A program made the translations under genes and the position numbers. A stretch of 64,000 nucleotides of DNA from Escallonia rubra (Eukaryota > Streptophyta > Magnoliopsida > Escalloniales > Escalloniaceae). The stretch covers positions 480,895 to 544,894 of the forward strand of contig JAVXUO010002735.1 of assembly GCA_033065855.1 (NCBI GenBank), given 5' to 3'. The notes below the pieces were generated by a model, which was not told the DNA's origin, ran no database searches, and saw nothing but the letters and a program-made list of their open reading frames with translations. Of this stretch, positions 9,930 to 22,371 are shown in pieces; position 1 is the stretch's first letter, and the number at the start of each line of letters is the position of its first letter.

Positions 9930-11034
9930 TGTAGGTTCCTAAATACACCTAGAAGGGGGTGAATAGGTGTTTTTCAACTTAACGTATGAATTTAAAAATT
10001 AAGATTACAACGTAAAGACGGATATAGCAGTAACAAGATTAACACAGAGATTTATACTGGTTCGGCCCCACCAGCCTACGTCCAGTCCTCGAGCATTCCA
10101 CACAAGGGAGACCTACTCGAGCCTTTCACTAAACCAACTAGCTTCGGGTGCTAGCTCAAACCTCAGTACAATATCCGAAACCCTTCCAAGGTTTCCAACA
10201 GATTACAAATGAAAAGAGATTACAATTTGAATACAATTAACAGGCTCCTTCTTGAGCAGATAGTACAATGAAAGTTGTAAAGCTAAGCCTTCTTAGGTGG
10301 GAAGATCTATATTCTTTCAAGAACAAAACCAAGAAGCTTACGCAGAACTTTCTCTAAGGTAAACTCACTCAAAAGATAATTGATAAGAATAAGAGATTGA
10401 GATGAGAGAGTTTTCAGAGTAAAAATTTGCGCGAGAGAAAAAGGTAATAAATGCTCCAACAGATTCTCTATTTATACAGGAAGGAAATAGAGGACTGTTA
10501 GGTAGAAAAATCAAACAAGAAGGATTCGACTAAAACATTTTGGCTTCGACTAAAATGTCTTGGCTTCGACTGAAAGTCTTAGCTTCGACTAAAAGTCTTG
10601 CCTTCGACTAAAAGTCTTGCCTTCGACTGAAATGTGTTGCTTCGACTAAAAGACTTGACTTCGACTGAAACATTTTGGCTTCGACTAAAATGTCTTGGCT
10701 TCGACTGAAAGTCTTGGCTTCGACTGAAAGTCTTGGCTTCGACTGAAACACTTGGCTTCGTTCTTTACTAGAATTTTCTGTCAGATCCTTTAAGAAAGGC
10801 TTTTTAAAGAAAAAACAAAACAAGAAAAGCTATACTTTAAGATCTTGAATCTTTCTCTGTAGTCCAAAGCTTAAGTCCAAAGTCTTTGTCATCCATGTCA
10901 AGGTCGTGCAAAGTCTCTGTCATCCATGTCAAGATTATGTCTTTGTTTGATTAAGATAGAACTTGAAATGTTTTAACTTAATAATATTGTCAGATTAATA
11001 TAAGTCTGAAATCATCAAAATCAACAAGTCAACA
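9930..11034 (-). repeat. Copia 5' LTR
   Basis: 1105 bp, TGTAGG...CAACA, followed by TSD GGTTG at 11035-11039. It contains the shorter version of the GCTTCGACTGAAAGTCTTG array (10525-10760) and a duplicated GTCATCCATGTCAAG near 10887 and 10918 also seen in the partner. Confidence 0.93.
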
Positions 11035-12517
11035 GGTTGGGCTTATATATTTTGTCCAGACTTCAGGCTATAAACCAGATCCAACAAATTTTATGAGATT
11101 TTTCTTTGAAATCTGTTTTGTCAAAGAAGTTGCCAACTGCCCGGGATGGTATTATATTCATAGTAGGCAACAACTTCTGAAGGGCGGACCAAAATCCAAC
11201 AAGGGTTGGCATTCTAGATACTTCTTTGTTGGCCGTCTAGATAAAAGGGAGCTACCTTTCGATAGAGACTGGAACGAACCCTTACTGTAAGGATTTTGAG
11301 AACCCAGGAAAGCTTTCTCGTAACAACCTTACTAAGCATATTCTTAGCCACGTCAAACTTCGAGGAGGGCTTTCCATTGATGAGCCCTTTTCAGAGCAAC
11401 AGTTAAAATGGGTGAGGATTATCCCCCGTCAGTCTATTCCAGCGGATCCTTCGATTCCTCCTCCTTCTCCTGCTATCCCTAGCATGTTATCTGCTGAGAC
11501 GGTTCCTCTAGCTGTGCTTTATATAGGTTTCTTGGTTTCAATTTTTGTTCCAATGTTCATTCTTGTATTGATTCCTTTCTCCATGCAGAAATGGCTAGCA
11601 GAAGTGAGAAATCACCACAAGGAGGCTTTCTTGGCGTTCTTAAAAAAGCTAAGGGAAGGAGAAAGAAAAAGCAGCCAAGCATGGAGCTGCCCCCTATTCC
11701 AAAGAAGGCAAGGATTACTCCTCCTGATTGTTCTCCACAAATTGTTGAAGGAGTGTCCATTGATGAGGACCCTATCTTCCGACCCAGATGGACCTTCAGG
11801 CGCGACGACATCGGGATACCAGATAGCCAAATTTCAGAGCAGCATCTTGTTCATAGAGTTCTTCCTCGGGACAAAGAGGTTTTCCAGAACCAGATCCATA
11901 AGACCTTTACATGTTCTTTTGCTTAGGCTGTATACACGGTAATATTCTTTCTTCCAACTAATTTTCATTTTTGCATTCAACATTCATTTAGCTGATCGTT
12001 CCAATCTTTATTCTAGATGTATGCCAGCGGAAAGTTGTCTCGGTTTGAGATGGCGAGGCAGGTGGCAACTGACGAGGCTCAACAGAAGAGGGATGCCATC
12101 AAAGAGGCAGAGGAGGCCACCCGTCGTGCCAAAGAGTTGATCCAGGAAGAGGCTGATTACCTTGCTCAGATTGGGACTCTGGAGAAGAGATTGGAATGGG
12201 CAAAGAGGAAGACATCAGAAGAGGCGAAGAAGATGAAAGAGGCTCGAGACCGAGGCATCGGCAACTTCCTTGATGAAAATGCTGGGGATGAATGGCTAAA
12301 GAAGCGGATGGATGATGGCCTGAAGATTTATGTGCTGGGCTTTGCGAAGGCTAAGGAGATATTTGCTGAGCGCTTTCCTGACATCCCTTTGGATGATTTT
12401 GTTCTGCCTGCTGTGGTGTCTCCATCTGGAGAGACTATTTTGCCATCGGCGGTAGGAGATGCTGCAGCTTCCCATCCCCTAGGGGAAGGTCCTTCTGGTG
12501 ATGCCCCGGAGCCTTAG
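11035..12517 (+). pseudogene. Tat antisense accessory ORF, downstream part
   Basis: Continuation of the accessory gene after the Copia insertion. Open segments at 11093-11290 (FFFEICFVKEVANCPGWYYI, a conserved stretch of the gypsy-type transposon domain), 11591-11926 (a Lys-rich basic patch, then acidic PPDCSPQIVEGVSIDEDP) and 12017-12517 (166 codons). The last begins right after a CTAG acceptor-like site and is Ala/Glu/Lys/Arg rich (EAEEATRRAKELIQEEADYL), predicting a long coiled coil, and ends at TAG near 12518. Antisense ORFs of Tat elements are known to be spliced, and acceptor-like sites near 11587 and 12016 fit. Role unknown; part of a broken element. Confidence 0.6.
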
Positions 12518-13139
12518 ATTTGGTGTTTATATCTAGGCTCTTTATTTTCAGACCGAGTTATTTTGATGCCCTTTTTTAGGGCTTTTGTAAAACTCTATCT
12601 TTTCTATTCGATGGTACTTTTCTTTCACTATGTGTTTCTTGTGGTTTATTTTACGATTCACACATCATTATTTACTTTTTCTTTAACTCAAACTCTTTAT
12701 TCGTCACTTAAATAGTCGGCAAAGAAGTCGAGCACCCTCGCTAGGTGAAGTTTCGAAAAGACAAAAGTAAAATTGGAGTGACAATGCCCCCATTAACCTT
12801 TGTCTTTCCACGGTTTAGATCTATAGCTAATCCATTTGGCCTATTCTCACTTGTGTTTTTTGTAAAGAAGCAAGAGTTTGGCAGTCTGCTAGGGTAGAGT
12901 GTTCGGCCATCATTCTGTTCGGACAGAATGTTTTGTCTAAGTTTGGCACTCTGCTCGGGCAGAGTGTTTGGCTGATATTCTGCTCCGACAGAATACTTGG
13001 CTAAGTTTGTACCACATTACAACAATGTTTAGAAAAATAACTTTATTGCTCGAGAAAAAGATAAATTTTACACTGGATTGCTTAACAACCCATTTATTCA
13101 AAAAAATATGCTAAAGACTATTTCTAGAAAATTGGGGTT
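12518..13139. other. Tat non-coding stretch between accessory gene and integrase
   Basis: AT-rich sequence after the accessory ORF. The first 100 bp is T-rich and resembles a 3' UTR. At about 12880-13015 it carries three to four degenerate CTCGGGCAGAGTG/GGACAGAAT units of the array at 1-395. No coding signal seen. Confidence 0.6.
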
Positions 13140-14200
13140 TTGATAAGGTCTGGGCCTCTTATCCTCCTGAAAAGAAGTGTCTTGCCTCAAGGCAAGATGC
13201 TACTGGTAGTACCTGTGCAAGTTCTCAGCATTCTAAGTACGAGGGATAAGATCTCCAGAAAGCGTTCCTAATGTATAAGCACCCGGTTTGAGTACCTTTA
13301 TAACACGATAAGGTCCTTCCCAATTCGGAGATAATTTTCTCATCGCTGCCTTTGGGTCGGATACTTCTAACTTGCGAAGAACCAAATCTCCCTATTTGAA
13401 CTGCCTGGACCGAACTCTATGATTGTAATAGGGCGCGACTCGTTGTTTTATGACAACGGATCGTTCATGGGCTTGAGTTCGAGTTTTTTCCCATCAAATC
13501 AAGATTCGCTCGGAGTCCATCTTTGTTATGTTCTTCGTTGAAGTGTAAAGCCGGTGTTGTTGGAACTCCTATCTCAACAGGCAACATTGCTTCTTTTCCA
13601 TAGCAGAGTAAGAAAGGCGTTTCTCCCGTGACAGAATATGGAGTTGTTCGGTAGGCCCACAACACCTTGGAAAGTTCGTCAAACCCATGCGCCCTTGGCT
13701 TCATCCGATCTCTTCTTCAATCCTTGTAAGATAATTCGATTCATGTTCTCGGTCTGACCGTTGGACTGCGGATGGGCAACATAAGTGAATCTTAAATCGA
13801 TCAAGAGATTTGTGCAGAAGGTTCGAAAGTTGCTGTTGTCGAACTGCTTTTCGTTGTCAACAATCAGAGCTTTTGGTACTCCAAAACGGCATACTACATT
13901 CTTCCAAAAAAATTCTTCACATTTGCCCGAGGTAATGGTCGCTAGAGATTCTACCTCAGTCCATTTCGTGAAGTAGTCTATCGCCACGATCACAAATCGT
14001 CGTTGACCAGATGCCAATGGAAACGGGCCGAGCAGATGCATTCCCCATATGGCGAAAGGAATCGGAGAAACGACTGAAGTTAAATGAGTGACTGGTGAAT
14101 GAGATACTGGAGCAAACTTCTGACACCTGCCGCACCTTCGTGTGAATTCGATTGCGTCCTTCTGCATCATAGGCCAATAATATCCTTGCCTTATGATTTT
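13140..14200 (-). pseudogene. Tat integrase region
   Basis: Minus-strand open segments 13679-14170 and 13465-13704, with further homology to about 13200. Visible are the zinc-region end CGRCQKFAPVSHSP, the core start AIWGMHLLGPFPLASGQRRF and KWTEVESLATIT, the SNGQTENMNRIILQGLKKR stretch, and the C-terminal SPNWEGPYRV-type and AENLHRYY-type motifs after it. It would catalyse cDNA insertion; here it is a fossil. Confidence 0.85.
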
Positions 14201-14205
14201 CTGAG

Positions 14206-15356
14206 CTAATGTTCTATCTCCAAGATGCTGTCCGCATATCCCTTCATGTACTTCTTGTAATGTATATAAGGATTCTGATGGGCGTAAGCATCTGAGAGGG
14301 ATTTCTTGTAGAGTATTCCTTCCACTAATGCATATCGAGGAGCTTTGACACGAAGGTTCCTTGCTTCATGTCTTTCACTTGGTAATTCGCCCATGGACAA
14401 ATATTTGATTATCATGTCCATCCAACAAGGTTCTTGATCTATGACTCCAATTTTAGTCTAGGTACTGATACTACGCTCCTTGAGGAATTCAAAATAGACC
14501 CAACGCCGAACGTTTGTGGCTTCGGCGGAAGTGAGCCTAGACAATGTATCGGCTTGAGTATTCTGATCTCGTAGAATTTGACGAATATTGAAGTCTTTAA
14601 ATTTTGATGCCAAAGCCTTGACTAACTGAAGGTCCTGAGCCATTCTTTCGTCTCTGGCCTCATAATCTCCCAAAACATGGTTGGCCACCAATTGGGAATC
14701 ACTGTGTACTGACAGCAAATCTACCTTCAAAGCATGTGCTAGCCTTATCCCAGTGAGAAGAGCCTCATATTCTGCTTCGTTATTTGAGTCTTAAAATTCG
14801 AAGCGAAGTGCATACTCAACAATAAAACCTTCTGGACTGATGAGAATGACTCCGGTTCCACTGCTAGCGACAGCTAAAAAACTGTCTACATAAAGATTCC
14901 AAGGGTCTAGAACCTCAGAAATCACCAACTGAGGGGGGTTTTCATGTAATGTACACTCAACGATGAAGTCCACTAAGGCTTGAGCTTTAATTGCAGTGCA
15001 GGGTTTATATGGATATCGAACTCTCCCAACTCGACGGACCAGTTTACTAATCCTTCTGATGCCTCGGGGCCCAGTAAGGCCTTTTTAAGTGGTTGGTTTG
15101 TCAGAACGACAATGGTATGAGACTCAAAATATGGCCGAAGACGCCTAGCTGATATGATCAGAGCTAGTACAATCTTGTCGATCTTTGGATATCTTGTCTC
15201 TACATCTTGTAGGACTTTACTGACATAGTAAATGGATATCTGGACTCCATCCTCCTCTCTGACCAAAACAACGCTGACTGCAACCTCAGTGACCGAGAGG
15301 TACTGAAACAAGTCTTTTCCGGGAAGTGGTTTCGAAAATAGGGGTGGAGAGCTCAA
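14206..15356 (-). pseudogene. Tat RNase H and second RNase H-like domain
   Basis: The segment 14973-15356 carries the Gypsy RNase H signature (YYVSKVLQDVETRYPKIDK, LVNWSVELGEFDI). Segments 14791-14973 and 14458-14730 carry a second RNase H of the archaeal-like type (LYVDSFLAVASSGTGVILIS, SDSQLVANHVLGDYEARDE, ADTLSRLTSAE). The extra RNase H next to integrase is a hallmark of the Tat lineage. The segment at 14206-14421 links it to integrase. Confidence 0.85.
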
Positions 15357-15359
15357 GTA

Positions 15360-16560
15360 AGTTTTGAGTTCTTCGAACGATTTCGGACAATCGTCCGTCC
15401 AAACAAAAGTTTTCGCTTTCCTGATTACATTGAAGAATGGCAGACATCATTCAGCTGATCGAGCCATGAATCTTCCCAAGGCTGCGACCCTTCTAGTCAA
15501 CTCTTGCACTTGTTTGATGGTTTTTGGGGACGTCATGGTTTGGATGGCCTTGATCTTCTCTAGGTTTGCCTCAATTCCTCGTTGAGAAACCATAAATCCC
15601 AAAAAGTTTTCTCGATGCAACCCCGAAAGCGCACTTGAGTGGGTTCAACTTCATCTTATACTTTCGAAGTATATTGAAAGTTTTCCTTCAACTCCTTGAC
15701 ATGGAATTCAGACTTTAAACTTTTGACGAGCATATCATCAACGTAAACCTCCATGTTCTTCCCGATCAAGTCTCGAAAGATCAGGTTCACTAGATTTTGG
15801 TAAGTTGCCCTGGCGTTCTTGAGTCCGAATGGCATTACTTTGTAACAGTATAGGCCTCTCTCTGTGATTAATGATGTTTTAGAGACATCATCCTCGTGCA
15901 TCATAATCTGGTTGTAACCAGAATATGCATCCATAAAACTAGGTAATTTATGGCCTAAAGTAGCATGAATAAGAAGATCAATCCTCAGGAGCGAGTAGCT
16001 ATCCTTTGGGCATGCTTTGTTGAGATCCATGTAATCGATACAAACTCGCCATCTGTCGCTCGGTTTAGAAACCATGACAACATTGGCGATCCAATTGGGG
16101 TAGTAGATTTCTTCAATAAAGTTGGCAGTCAAGAGTTGATCTACCTCTTCCTCAATCTTCTCCTATCTTTCTGCCGCAAAGGTTCTTCTCTTCTGCTTGA
16201 TAGGTTTCTTAGATGGATCAATATTTAGCCTGTGGGTAATGACCTCGGGATCTATCCCAGGCATGTCGGCGGCCGTTCATGCAAAGATATCCGCATAGAT
16301 TCTCAATAGGTTCACTAGCTTGAGCTTAGTGTCTTCCTTGAGATTTGAACCTATTTAAACTGTCTTGCTTTCTTCTCTGGCATATACTTCAATCTCACGA
16401 GATGTTTAACTAGTTCACCCCTTTGCATCTTTGTATCTTCCCGAAGGTCATCGATAATAAGTGGTTCCTTGTTCTTCGATCGGCATGAAGTCATGTAGCA
16501 CTGACGAGCTGTAGTCTGGTCTCCTTTCACCTCTCCAATCCCGTGTTCTATGGGGAATTT
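15360..16560 (-). pseudogene. Tat reverse transcriptase, first duplicate
   Basis: The open segment 15656-16132 shows RT motifs: MTANFIEEIYYPNWIANVVM, WRVCIDYMDLNKACPKDSY, DAYSGYNQIMMHEDD, LKNARATYQNLVNLIF and catalytic YVDDMLVKS. The stretch from about 15720 rightwards is repeated from 18104 on, as the start of a tandem duplication. Confidence 0.88.
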
Positions 16561-17222
16561 CATCTTAAGGTGGTAGGTCTATACCACAACCTGTAACTGA
16601 TTAAGTGTTGGTAGTCCAAGTATCGCGTTGTATGCGGAGGGGACCTTTACTATCACAAAATCAAGCATCAGGTTGGCTTGTGTCGGAGGTATACTGATCG
16701 CAATTGGGAGTGCGATAATACCTTCAACACTAACCGATGGTCGGAGAATCCATACAATGATTTATCCATCTTTCGAAGACGGTGCATCGGAATATTCATC
16801 TTCTTGAACTCGTCGTAAAATAAAACTTCTGCGGAACTCCCATTCTCGATTAAAACACATTTTACATCGAAGCTTCCCGCTTTGATGGTGATGACTGATG
16901 GATCATCATGAGGAGTCTTCACATCTTCTAAATCTTCATCGGAAAAAGAGATCGTAGCTACATGCACAGTCTTTCTTTTCTTACTTGGGGGTTGGCTCGT
17001 TATGCATACTTCCCTGGCATACGCTTTTCGAGCCTATCCTGATGAACCTCCTGCGACCAATTCCCCAGATATAATGTTGATTGTACCCGCATTCTCTTCC
17101 TGATCTTCTCTTTCTTCCATGGCCGGAGGTGTCTGTTGTCGTCCTTCCTTGTGTGCCACAAATTTTCTCAACTGGCCACGCTTGATAAGGACCTCGATTG
17201 CTCGTTTGAGTGACCCGCAATT
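16561..17222 (-). pseudogene. Tat protease region, copy 1
   Basis: The segment 16668-16967 has the retropepsin-like stretch SFDVKCVLIENGSSAEVLFY with VTIKAG upstream, preceded by acidic/basic linker sequence; copy 2 (22362-23057) repeats it. It would process Gag-Pol. Fossil. Confidence 0.7.
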
Positions 17223-18103
17223 GTTAGTTGTATGGCCATGATCGTTGTGAAAGTGATGCCATAAATATTTTCTCCTTTTATTCGGCCGAGATCTCATCTT
17301 TTCTGGCCACTGGAGAGCTTTATTATCTTTGATCTCGTGAAGTATCTGTGATAGTTTGGCATTAAGGGGTGTCAAATTTTCCAAGGCAAATGGGTCTTTG
17401 GGACGCCGTTCGTCACGCTTAGAACGTTTTGTGGACTTTCCCCCTTAGGGAGTTAGCTCCCGAGATCATTTCTTATGTTCTTATTTCCCTTTTCGACGTC
17501 GTCTTCTGTGGGTCTCCAGGTATTCTTCAGCTTGAATATATTTGTTAGCCTTCTCGAGAAGGGTTTTCATATTACTCGGAGGACTTTTGTTTACGGAGAA
17601 TGCGAACTTGGATGTTGGTCTGAGGCCTTGGAGGAATGTAGTATACTTCACGGACTCGTCCAAGTTACAATTTCCAAAGTGGCTGTGTTGAATCGTCCGA
17701 GATAGCATGCCAAAGATTTGTTTTTCTCTTGTACAATGTTAAGCAAACTCGTCGAGTTTTTCCTTTGGGAGCGACTGCTTACAAAGTGTTTCTAAAAGAG
17801 ATCCGATAATTGGCTAAAGGAGTGGATGTATCTCGGTTGTAGGGACTTGAACCATGCATGTGTTGCCTTCCTCAAGGTGGTAGGAAAGGCTTTGCACATG
17901 ATGGTATCTGAGACCTGGAGGAGTAGCATGTTTGTTTCGAACTGGCAAACATGTTCTCCTGGATCTACAGTTCCGTCATAGAGGTCACATTGAGGCATTT
18001 GGAAATTGGGAGGTAGCTCTGCTTTTTCGATGGCCTCTGACAATGGATATCCTGATTCTTCCCTCGAGGGAGATAGTTTCGGAGAATGATACTTGGGGAC
18101 AAC
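17223..18103 (-). pseudogene. Tat gag, copy 1
   Basis: Segments at 17792-18124, 17481-17708 and 17034-17384 match Tat-type retrotransposon gag: PPNFQMPQCDLYDGTVDPGE, FPTTLRKATHAWFKSLQP, YTTFLQGLRPTSKFAFS and the zinc-like HHFHNDHGHTTNNC. The capsid part sits at the higher coordinates, as expected for minus-strand orientation. Its far end meets duplicated RT sequence at 18104. Confidence 0.82.
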
Positions 18104-18818
18104 TTTTGACAAGCATATCGTCAACGTAAACCTCCATGTTCTTCCCGATCAAGTCTCGAAAGATCATGTTCACTGGACGTTGGTAAGTTGCCCCGGCGTT
18201 CTTGAGTCCGAATGACATTACTTTGTAATAGTATAGGCCTCTCTCTGTGATGAATGATGTTTTAGAGACATCATCCTCGTGCATCATAATCTGGTCGTAA
18301 CCAGAATATGCATCCATAAAACTAAGTAATTTATGGCCTGAAGTAGCATCAATAAGAAGATCAATCCTCGGGAGCGGGTAGCTGTCATTTGGGCATGCTT
18401 TGTTGAGATCTGTGTAATCGATACAAACTCGCCATCTGTTGCCAGGTTTAGGAACCATGACAACATTGGCGATCCAATTGGGGTAGTAGATTTCTTCGAT
18501 AAAGTTAGCAGTCAAGAGTTTATCTACCTCTTCATCAATCTTCTCCTATCTTTCTGCCGCAAAGGTTCTTTTCTTCTGCTTGACAGGTTTCTTAGATGGA
18601 TCAACATTTAGCCTATGGGTAATGACCTCGGGATCTATCCCAGGCATGTCGGCGGCGGTCCATGCAAAGATATCCGCATAGATTCTCAATAGGTTCACTA
18701 GCTTGAGCTTAGTGTCTTCCTTGAGATTTGAACATATTTAAACTGTCTTGTTTTCTTCTCTGGGATATACTTAAATGCTCACGAGATCTTTAACTGGTTC
18801 ACCCCTTTGTATCTTTGT
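18104..18818 (-). pseudogene. Tat reverse transcriptase, second duplicate
   Basis: Nearly the same RT block as at 15720-16433 (WRVCIDYTDLNKACPNDSY, DAYSGYDQIMMHEDD, YVDDMLVKS), here abutting gag copy 1 on one side and an inserted LTR on the other. Confidence 0.85.
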
Positions 18819-19100
18819 TGTAACGCCCCCGAAAATCCGGAGCTCCACCGCCCCGAACTCCCGGGTCGTTAACTAACACATACTACAAAACATCAAATCC
18901 AACACCATCTTAAATTCTTCAAATACAAGCTTACAAGATTGCTTAAGCTTAAATTATTAAAATCTAAGCTCTTTACAAACTCGAATCCTTATGAAACAAG
19001 GTGACGGTACTGACCCGCACAGTGGCCACATTACCTAGTAGTGATGGGCTCACCGGAACCTCACACAGACTCTAACCCATTCCCGAACCTGCTACAGCTT

Positions 19101-19165
19101 ATCATCACCTGCAGAAGGGAGCCAAACGGAGGGTGAGCTTTTGAGAGCTCAGTAAGGTCGCTCAA
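19101..19165 (-). other. Conserved LTR block with short hairpin (LTR-A copy)
   Basis: CACCTGCAGAAGGGAGCC, then GTGAGCTTTTGAGAGCTCAG and TAAGGTCGCTCAA. TGAGCT/AGCTCA can pair. The same arrangement occurs in four other LTRs here. Confidence 0.7.
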
Positions 19166-19560
19166 GGACCAACAAAATAATTACAAGACGATTCCAAGAA
19201 TCCAACTGACGGAGATTTCCAGAATACTTCAGATGGTCAAAAACTCAATGATTTCCAAAAGGATCAAAAACTCATCAGAAATAGATACCAAAATAAATCA
19301 GAACAAACACGACGGATCCCAAAAACCATCAATAATAGATCATTTCTAGAGTCATCATTTCCAAAATATAATGAAGATTTTCCAAAGGATTTCAACAAAA
19401 GCACAGATCATTTCAGATAATACTTTTCAGACCGTTCCGTAATAGTCACGGCAGTATACAGAGCACATAAAATCGAAAATCAACGTTGATCCTGGACAAT
19501 AGCAATGTCATTCCGGCAAGCTAATAGAGTGCACACATGCATGTTGTACCAGAATAATTA

Positions 19561-19580
19561 CTAGTCCACTTGGGTACTAG
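19561..19580. other. CTAGTCC...ACTAG dyad motif (LTR-A copy)
   Basis: CTAGTCCACTTGGGTACTAG, imperfect inverted repeat, recurring at equivalent places in all five long LTRs. Confidence 0.65.
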
Positions 19581-21880
19581 CCTGCTTTTCCTGCAGGATT
19601 CAGACCAGCCTTATTACGCCCTCCCACAGAACGGAAACCCAGGTCAACACAGAAAATCAACAATATCAATGAGCTTTAATCTAAGCTCAATCACCAAAAT
19701 CAATTCAGATTCCAATAACAATAATCATACTGACATAAAGTCAACATTCAGAATTTTCAGAAGAAAGCAAAAATTTCACCAGAATCAGATCAGATTTCAA
19801 TAACCATAACATATCAAAATAAGTCATCATTCAGAATTTCCAGAAGAAAATCACAATAAGTAGCAAAACGATTATCGAATTTAGGCATAATAATTCGGAA
19901 GAATGGGATACAAAGAATTATCAGATTTACTCAGCATGAAATACATGCGAGCATCACAAGATTTCCAAATAATCGATTTAGGTTCAATATTGGGGTTTCT
20001 GGGCAATAACATGCTGATAGCAATACACAATTCAGAGTTCGGCATTAGCCATAAGTAAATCAATGAGTACTTACGAGTACGAGTTATCAAAATAAGGGTT
20101 CGGACAAAAGTCCTTACCCAGGGTTCAGATAGAATCCCTTACCTGGATCCGCAGCTAAACTATATCTAACCGGCAGTCTTTAACGTTAACCTAAACGAAA
20201 TAATTGAACCATTAGAACACAGACTATAGCAAAATATTATAACTTAATACAGACTCACGCATATTCCCAAAATGAATCTCCCCTCACCGGGTATGTAAAA
20301 TTACGGAAACACCTCTAGGGTGTAAAATTACCCAAATGCCCCTCTCTGATTTAAATTACCAAAATGGTCTTCCCATAAGTAGAATCACTGAAATAAGCTT
20401 CCTATATGTAAATTTATGCAAAAAATACCTTTCTTAGGTCAAATTACCAAAATACCCCTTCGGGGTGGCAAATTACCAAAATGCCCCTGGGGGTTTCTGG
20501 CACCGGAAAAATCTCAAAATATCTTAAAACGCTATTTTAAGCATCCTGATATCATTTCTGGTCTAAAAATCATTTTAAAGAATTTTCGTCCGAGAATCCC
20601 AAACCGGTGTCCGGACCGAGCGCTAAAAGGCCAATTTCACGAAAAATATCTATCGGCCTCAGAATGGCACAAAAGTTTGGAATCGGATATCTATCAGTGA
20701 AATAAGATTTTACTAAAAATATCAGATTAAAATAACTTGGTTTACTAGGTTAAATAGATGCCCTCATTTAGCGCTCTTCACGGATACCAAAAATTCCCAA
20801 CAAATTCCAGAATGTACGTCTCGTAAAAGTATCAAGGGTCACAGTTTTGGACTTTGTCTAATTCTGACCCTAGATATTTATAGAAATTCGTGAAAAGACT
20901 GTTTAAATAATGCTCCCTTTTTAGCGACAAAAACAGTTACTATTTAGATTAAAACACACACTAAAGCACCTCAGCCGCACACACTCTCTTCTTCCTTAGT
21001 TTTCAGCCGAAGCACACTTCTCATACACATTGATTCACCATTAAACTTACATACAAACACTCGAAACACACCTTCACCCTCATAACTCACCCATTATCAC
21101 ACCTATATACAATATATACACACCATCACCTTATTTACACCATTTTACCCACAATCTCCACTCACAGAACACCCACGCATAAACCTGCTGCACACACTCC
21201 CACAGGTTACACACATCACCCATTACTTTATCATTAATACACTAGAAAACAACTATGTAGGATTAATTTCATCTAAAAACATATCCTAACACAATCAAAC
21301 ACATAATCATCCCCTCCACCTTACCCGAAATACACCCGCAGTACACACACAAACACACAGTGGACTTATGATACACACCCACAGTGTTTAAACACACACA
21401 GAAAAAGAAATCACACACACCAGGAGAGGGGAAAGGATTACCCTTCGAATTATTCCTCAATTTCCCTTTTCCCCCTTGCCCGAAGCTGGTCCTCCCCCAT
21501 CTGTTTCATTCTTCCCTTCTCTGTTTCTTGTCCTCTGTTCTGGTTTTTTTTCTTTCTTTCTTTTCTTTTCACCCGAGATTCATTTATCTTCAATCCAATA
21601 TTTTACTATTTAATTAGCTTAGTCATTGCAAGCTAGTAGGTGGTGGCAAGACTCTAAAAAACATGGTTTTTAAATTATTTTCATAAAATTGCAAAATAGT
21701 CCCTCAAGTTTCCAAAATTACGAAAATGCTCCCAAAATTTCAAAAATTACATTTTTGCCCCAAAATCTTTTTAAGATCTCATGCACTGCTAATACCCGAG
21801 CATTACTTAAATTTATCGTCTGTTTATTTTTCGGAGTACGGATGGTTATTTAACCGGCTCCCGAAATTCAGGGTATTACA

Positions 21881-22371
21881 TTCTTCCCCCCTTATAAAAA
21901 TTTCGTCCTCGAAATTTGCTCGCGGATATCTTATCACTTATAACGTCTACGTATTTTGCTTCCGTTGTAAAATTCTAATAACTATCTCATAGTAACTAAC
22001 TTATCTCTGATTTCCACACCCAAATACTCGTTCCACGAATACTCAGGTGCAACTATTTAAGTTTAGATCATAATGCTAAACTGAAACCCTGTATTCAGAA
22101 ATCACTTCACTCTAACCGTGAAAGAAAAACCTTCTCTGGTCTTCTTTTTCAAAATTTTATGACACTTGGGATCAAAGAATAAAGACTTAACTTCACCAAC
22201 GATGACTTAACGAGTTCTTTCAAGGCAACGGGCATACCAGAAATTTCAAACGGATTAAGTCAAGCTCTAATGTGACAGACTTCCTTTATTTTATGTTGAT
22301 ACTACATCAGAGATCCCATCAGTTGCACTATTTACTCATGACGGTAAGTTTAACTCTAAGATCAAGGCATA
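21881..22371 (-). mobile_element. 3' end of LTR-A internal region, with PPT
   Basis: Adjoins LTR-A; begins with the polypurine tract (read on minus) and resembles 28600-29037. No coding signal; probably the untranslated stretch downstream of pol. Confidence 0.65.

Larger units (their letters stand above)
1183..11034 (-). mobile_element. SIRE/Maximus-type Ty1/Copia LTR retrotransposon, structurally complete
   Basis: Two long LTRs (1183-2344 and 9930-11034) in direct orientation begin TGTAGG and end CAACA. They are flanked by the 5-bp TSD GGTTG (1178-1182 and 11035-11039). An initiator-Met PBS abuts the right LTR and a polypurine tract abuts the left one, so the element reads right to left: LTR, gag, protease, integrase, RT, RNase H, extra ORF, LTR. 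Length near 9.85 kb, the env-like ORF after pol, and the LTR start CCTAAATACACCTAGAGG fit the SIRE lineage. Both LTRs and all domains are present; coding regions show roughly three breaks. LTRs differ at about a dozen sites plus a tandem-repeat length change (about 1%), suggesting an insertion well under one million years old at usual plant rates. Confidence 0.92.
15720..18103 (-). repeat. Tandem duplication in Tat, copy 1 (gag-to-RT unit)
   Basis: A unit of about 2.4 kb running from RT (15720) to within gag (18103) is followed directly by a second copy starting again in RT at 18104. The junction shares the short string ACTTTTGAC with the RT boundary of copy 1. Copy 2 is at 18104-18818 plus 22372-23940, split by an LTR remnant. 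Copies look about 95% alike by eye, so the duplication is not very recent. Confidence 0.85.
18819..21880 (-). repeat. LTR-A, 3062-bp long LTR
   Basis: Bounded TGTAACGCCCCC ... GGGTATTACA. AT-rich with runs of short direct repeats (TTACCAAAATGCCCC near 20330-20490) and CA-rich stretches near 21000-21420. Homologous over its length to the LTR at 29038-49312 in opposite orientation. Contains the conserved block (19101-19165) and the CTAGTCC...ACTAG dyad (19561-19580). Confidence 0.85.
18819..22371 (-). mobile_element. LTR-A family Gypsy (chromovirus-like) remnant: one LTR plus short interior
   Basis: An LTR at 18819-21880 is followed by the 3' end of an internal region (21881-22371). The boundary reads, on the minus strand, TTTCGAGGACGAAATT..., a purine tract AAGGGGGGAAGAA, then TGTAATACCC, the usual 3' end of Tekay/Del-type chromoviruses. 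This places the LTR as the 3' LTR of a minus-strand element. The rest of the element is absent. It lies inside Tat tandem copy 2. Confidence 0.8.
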
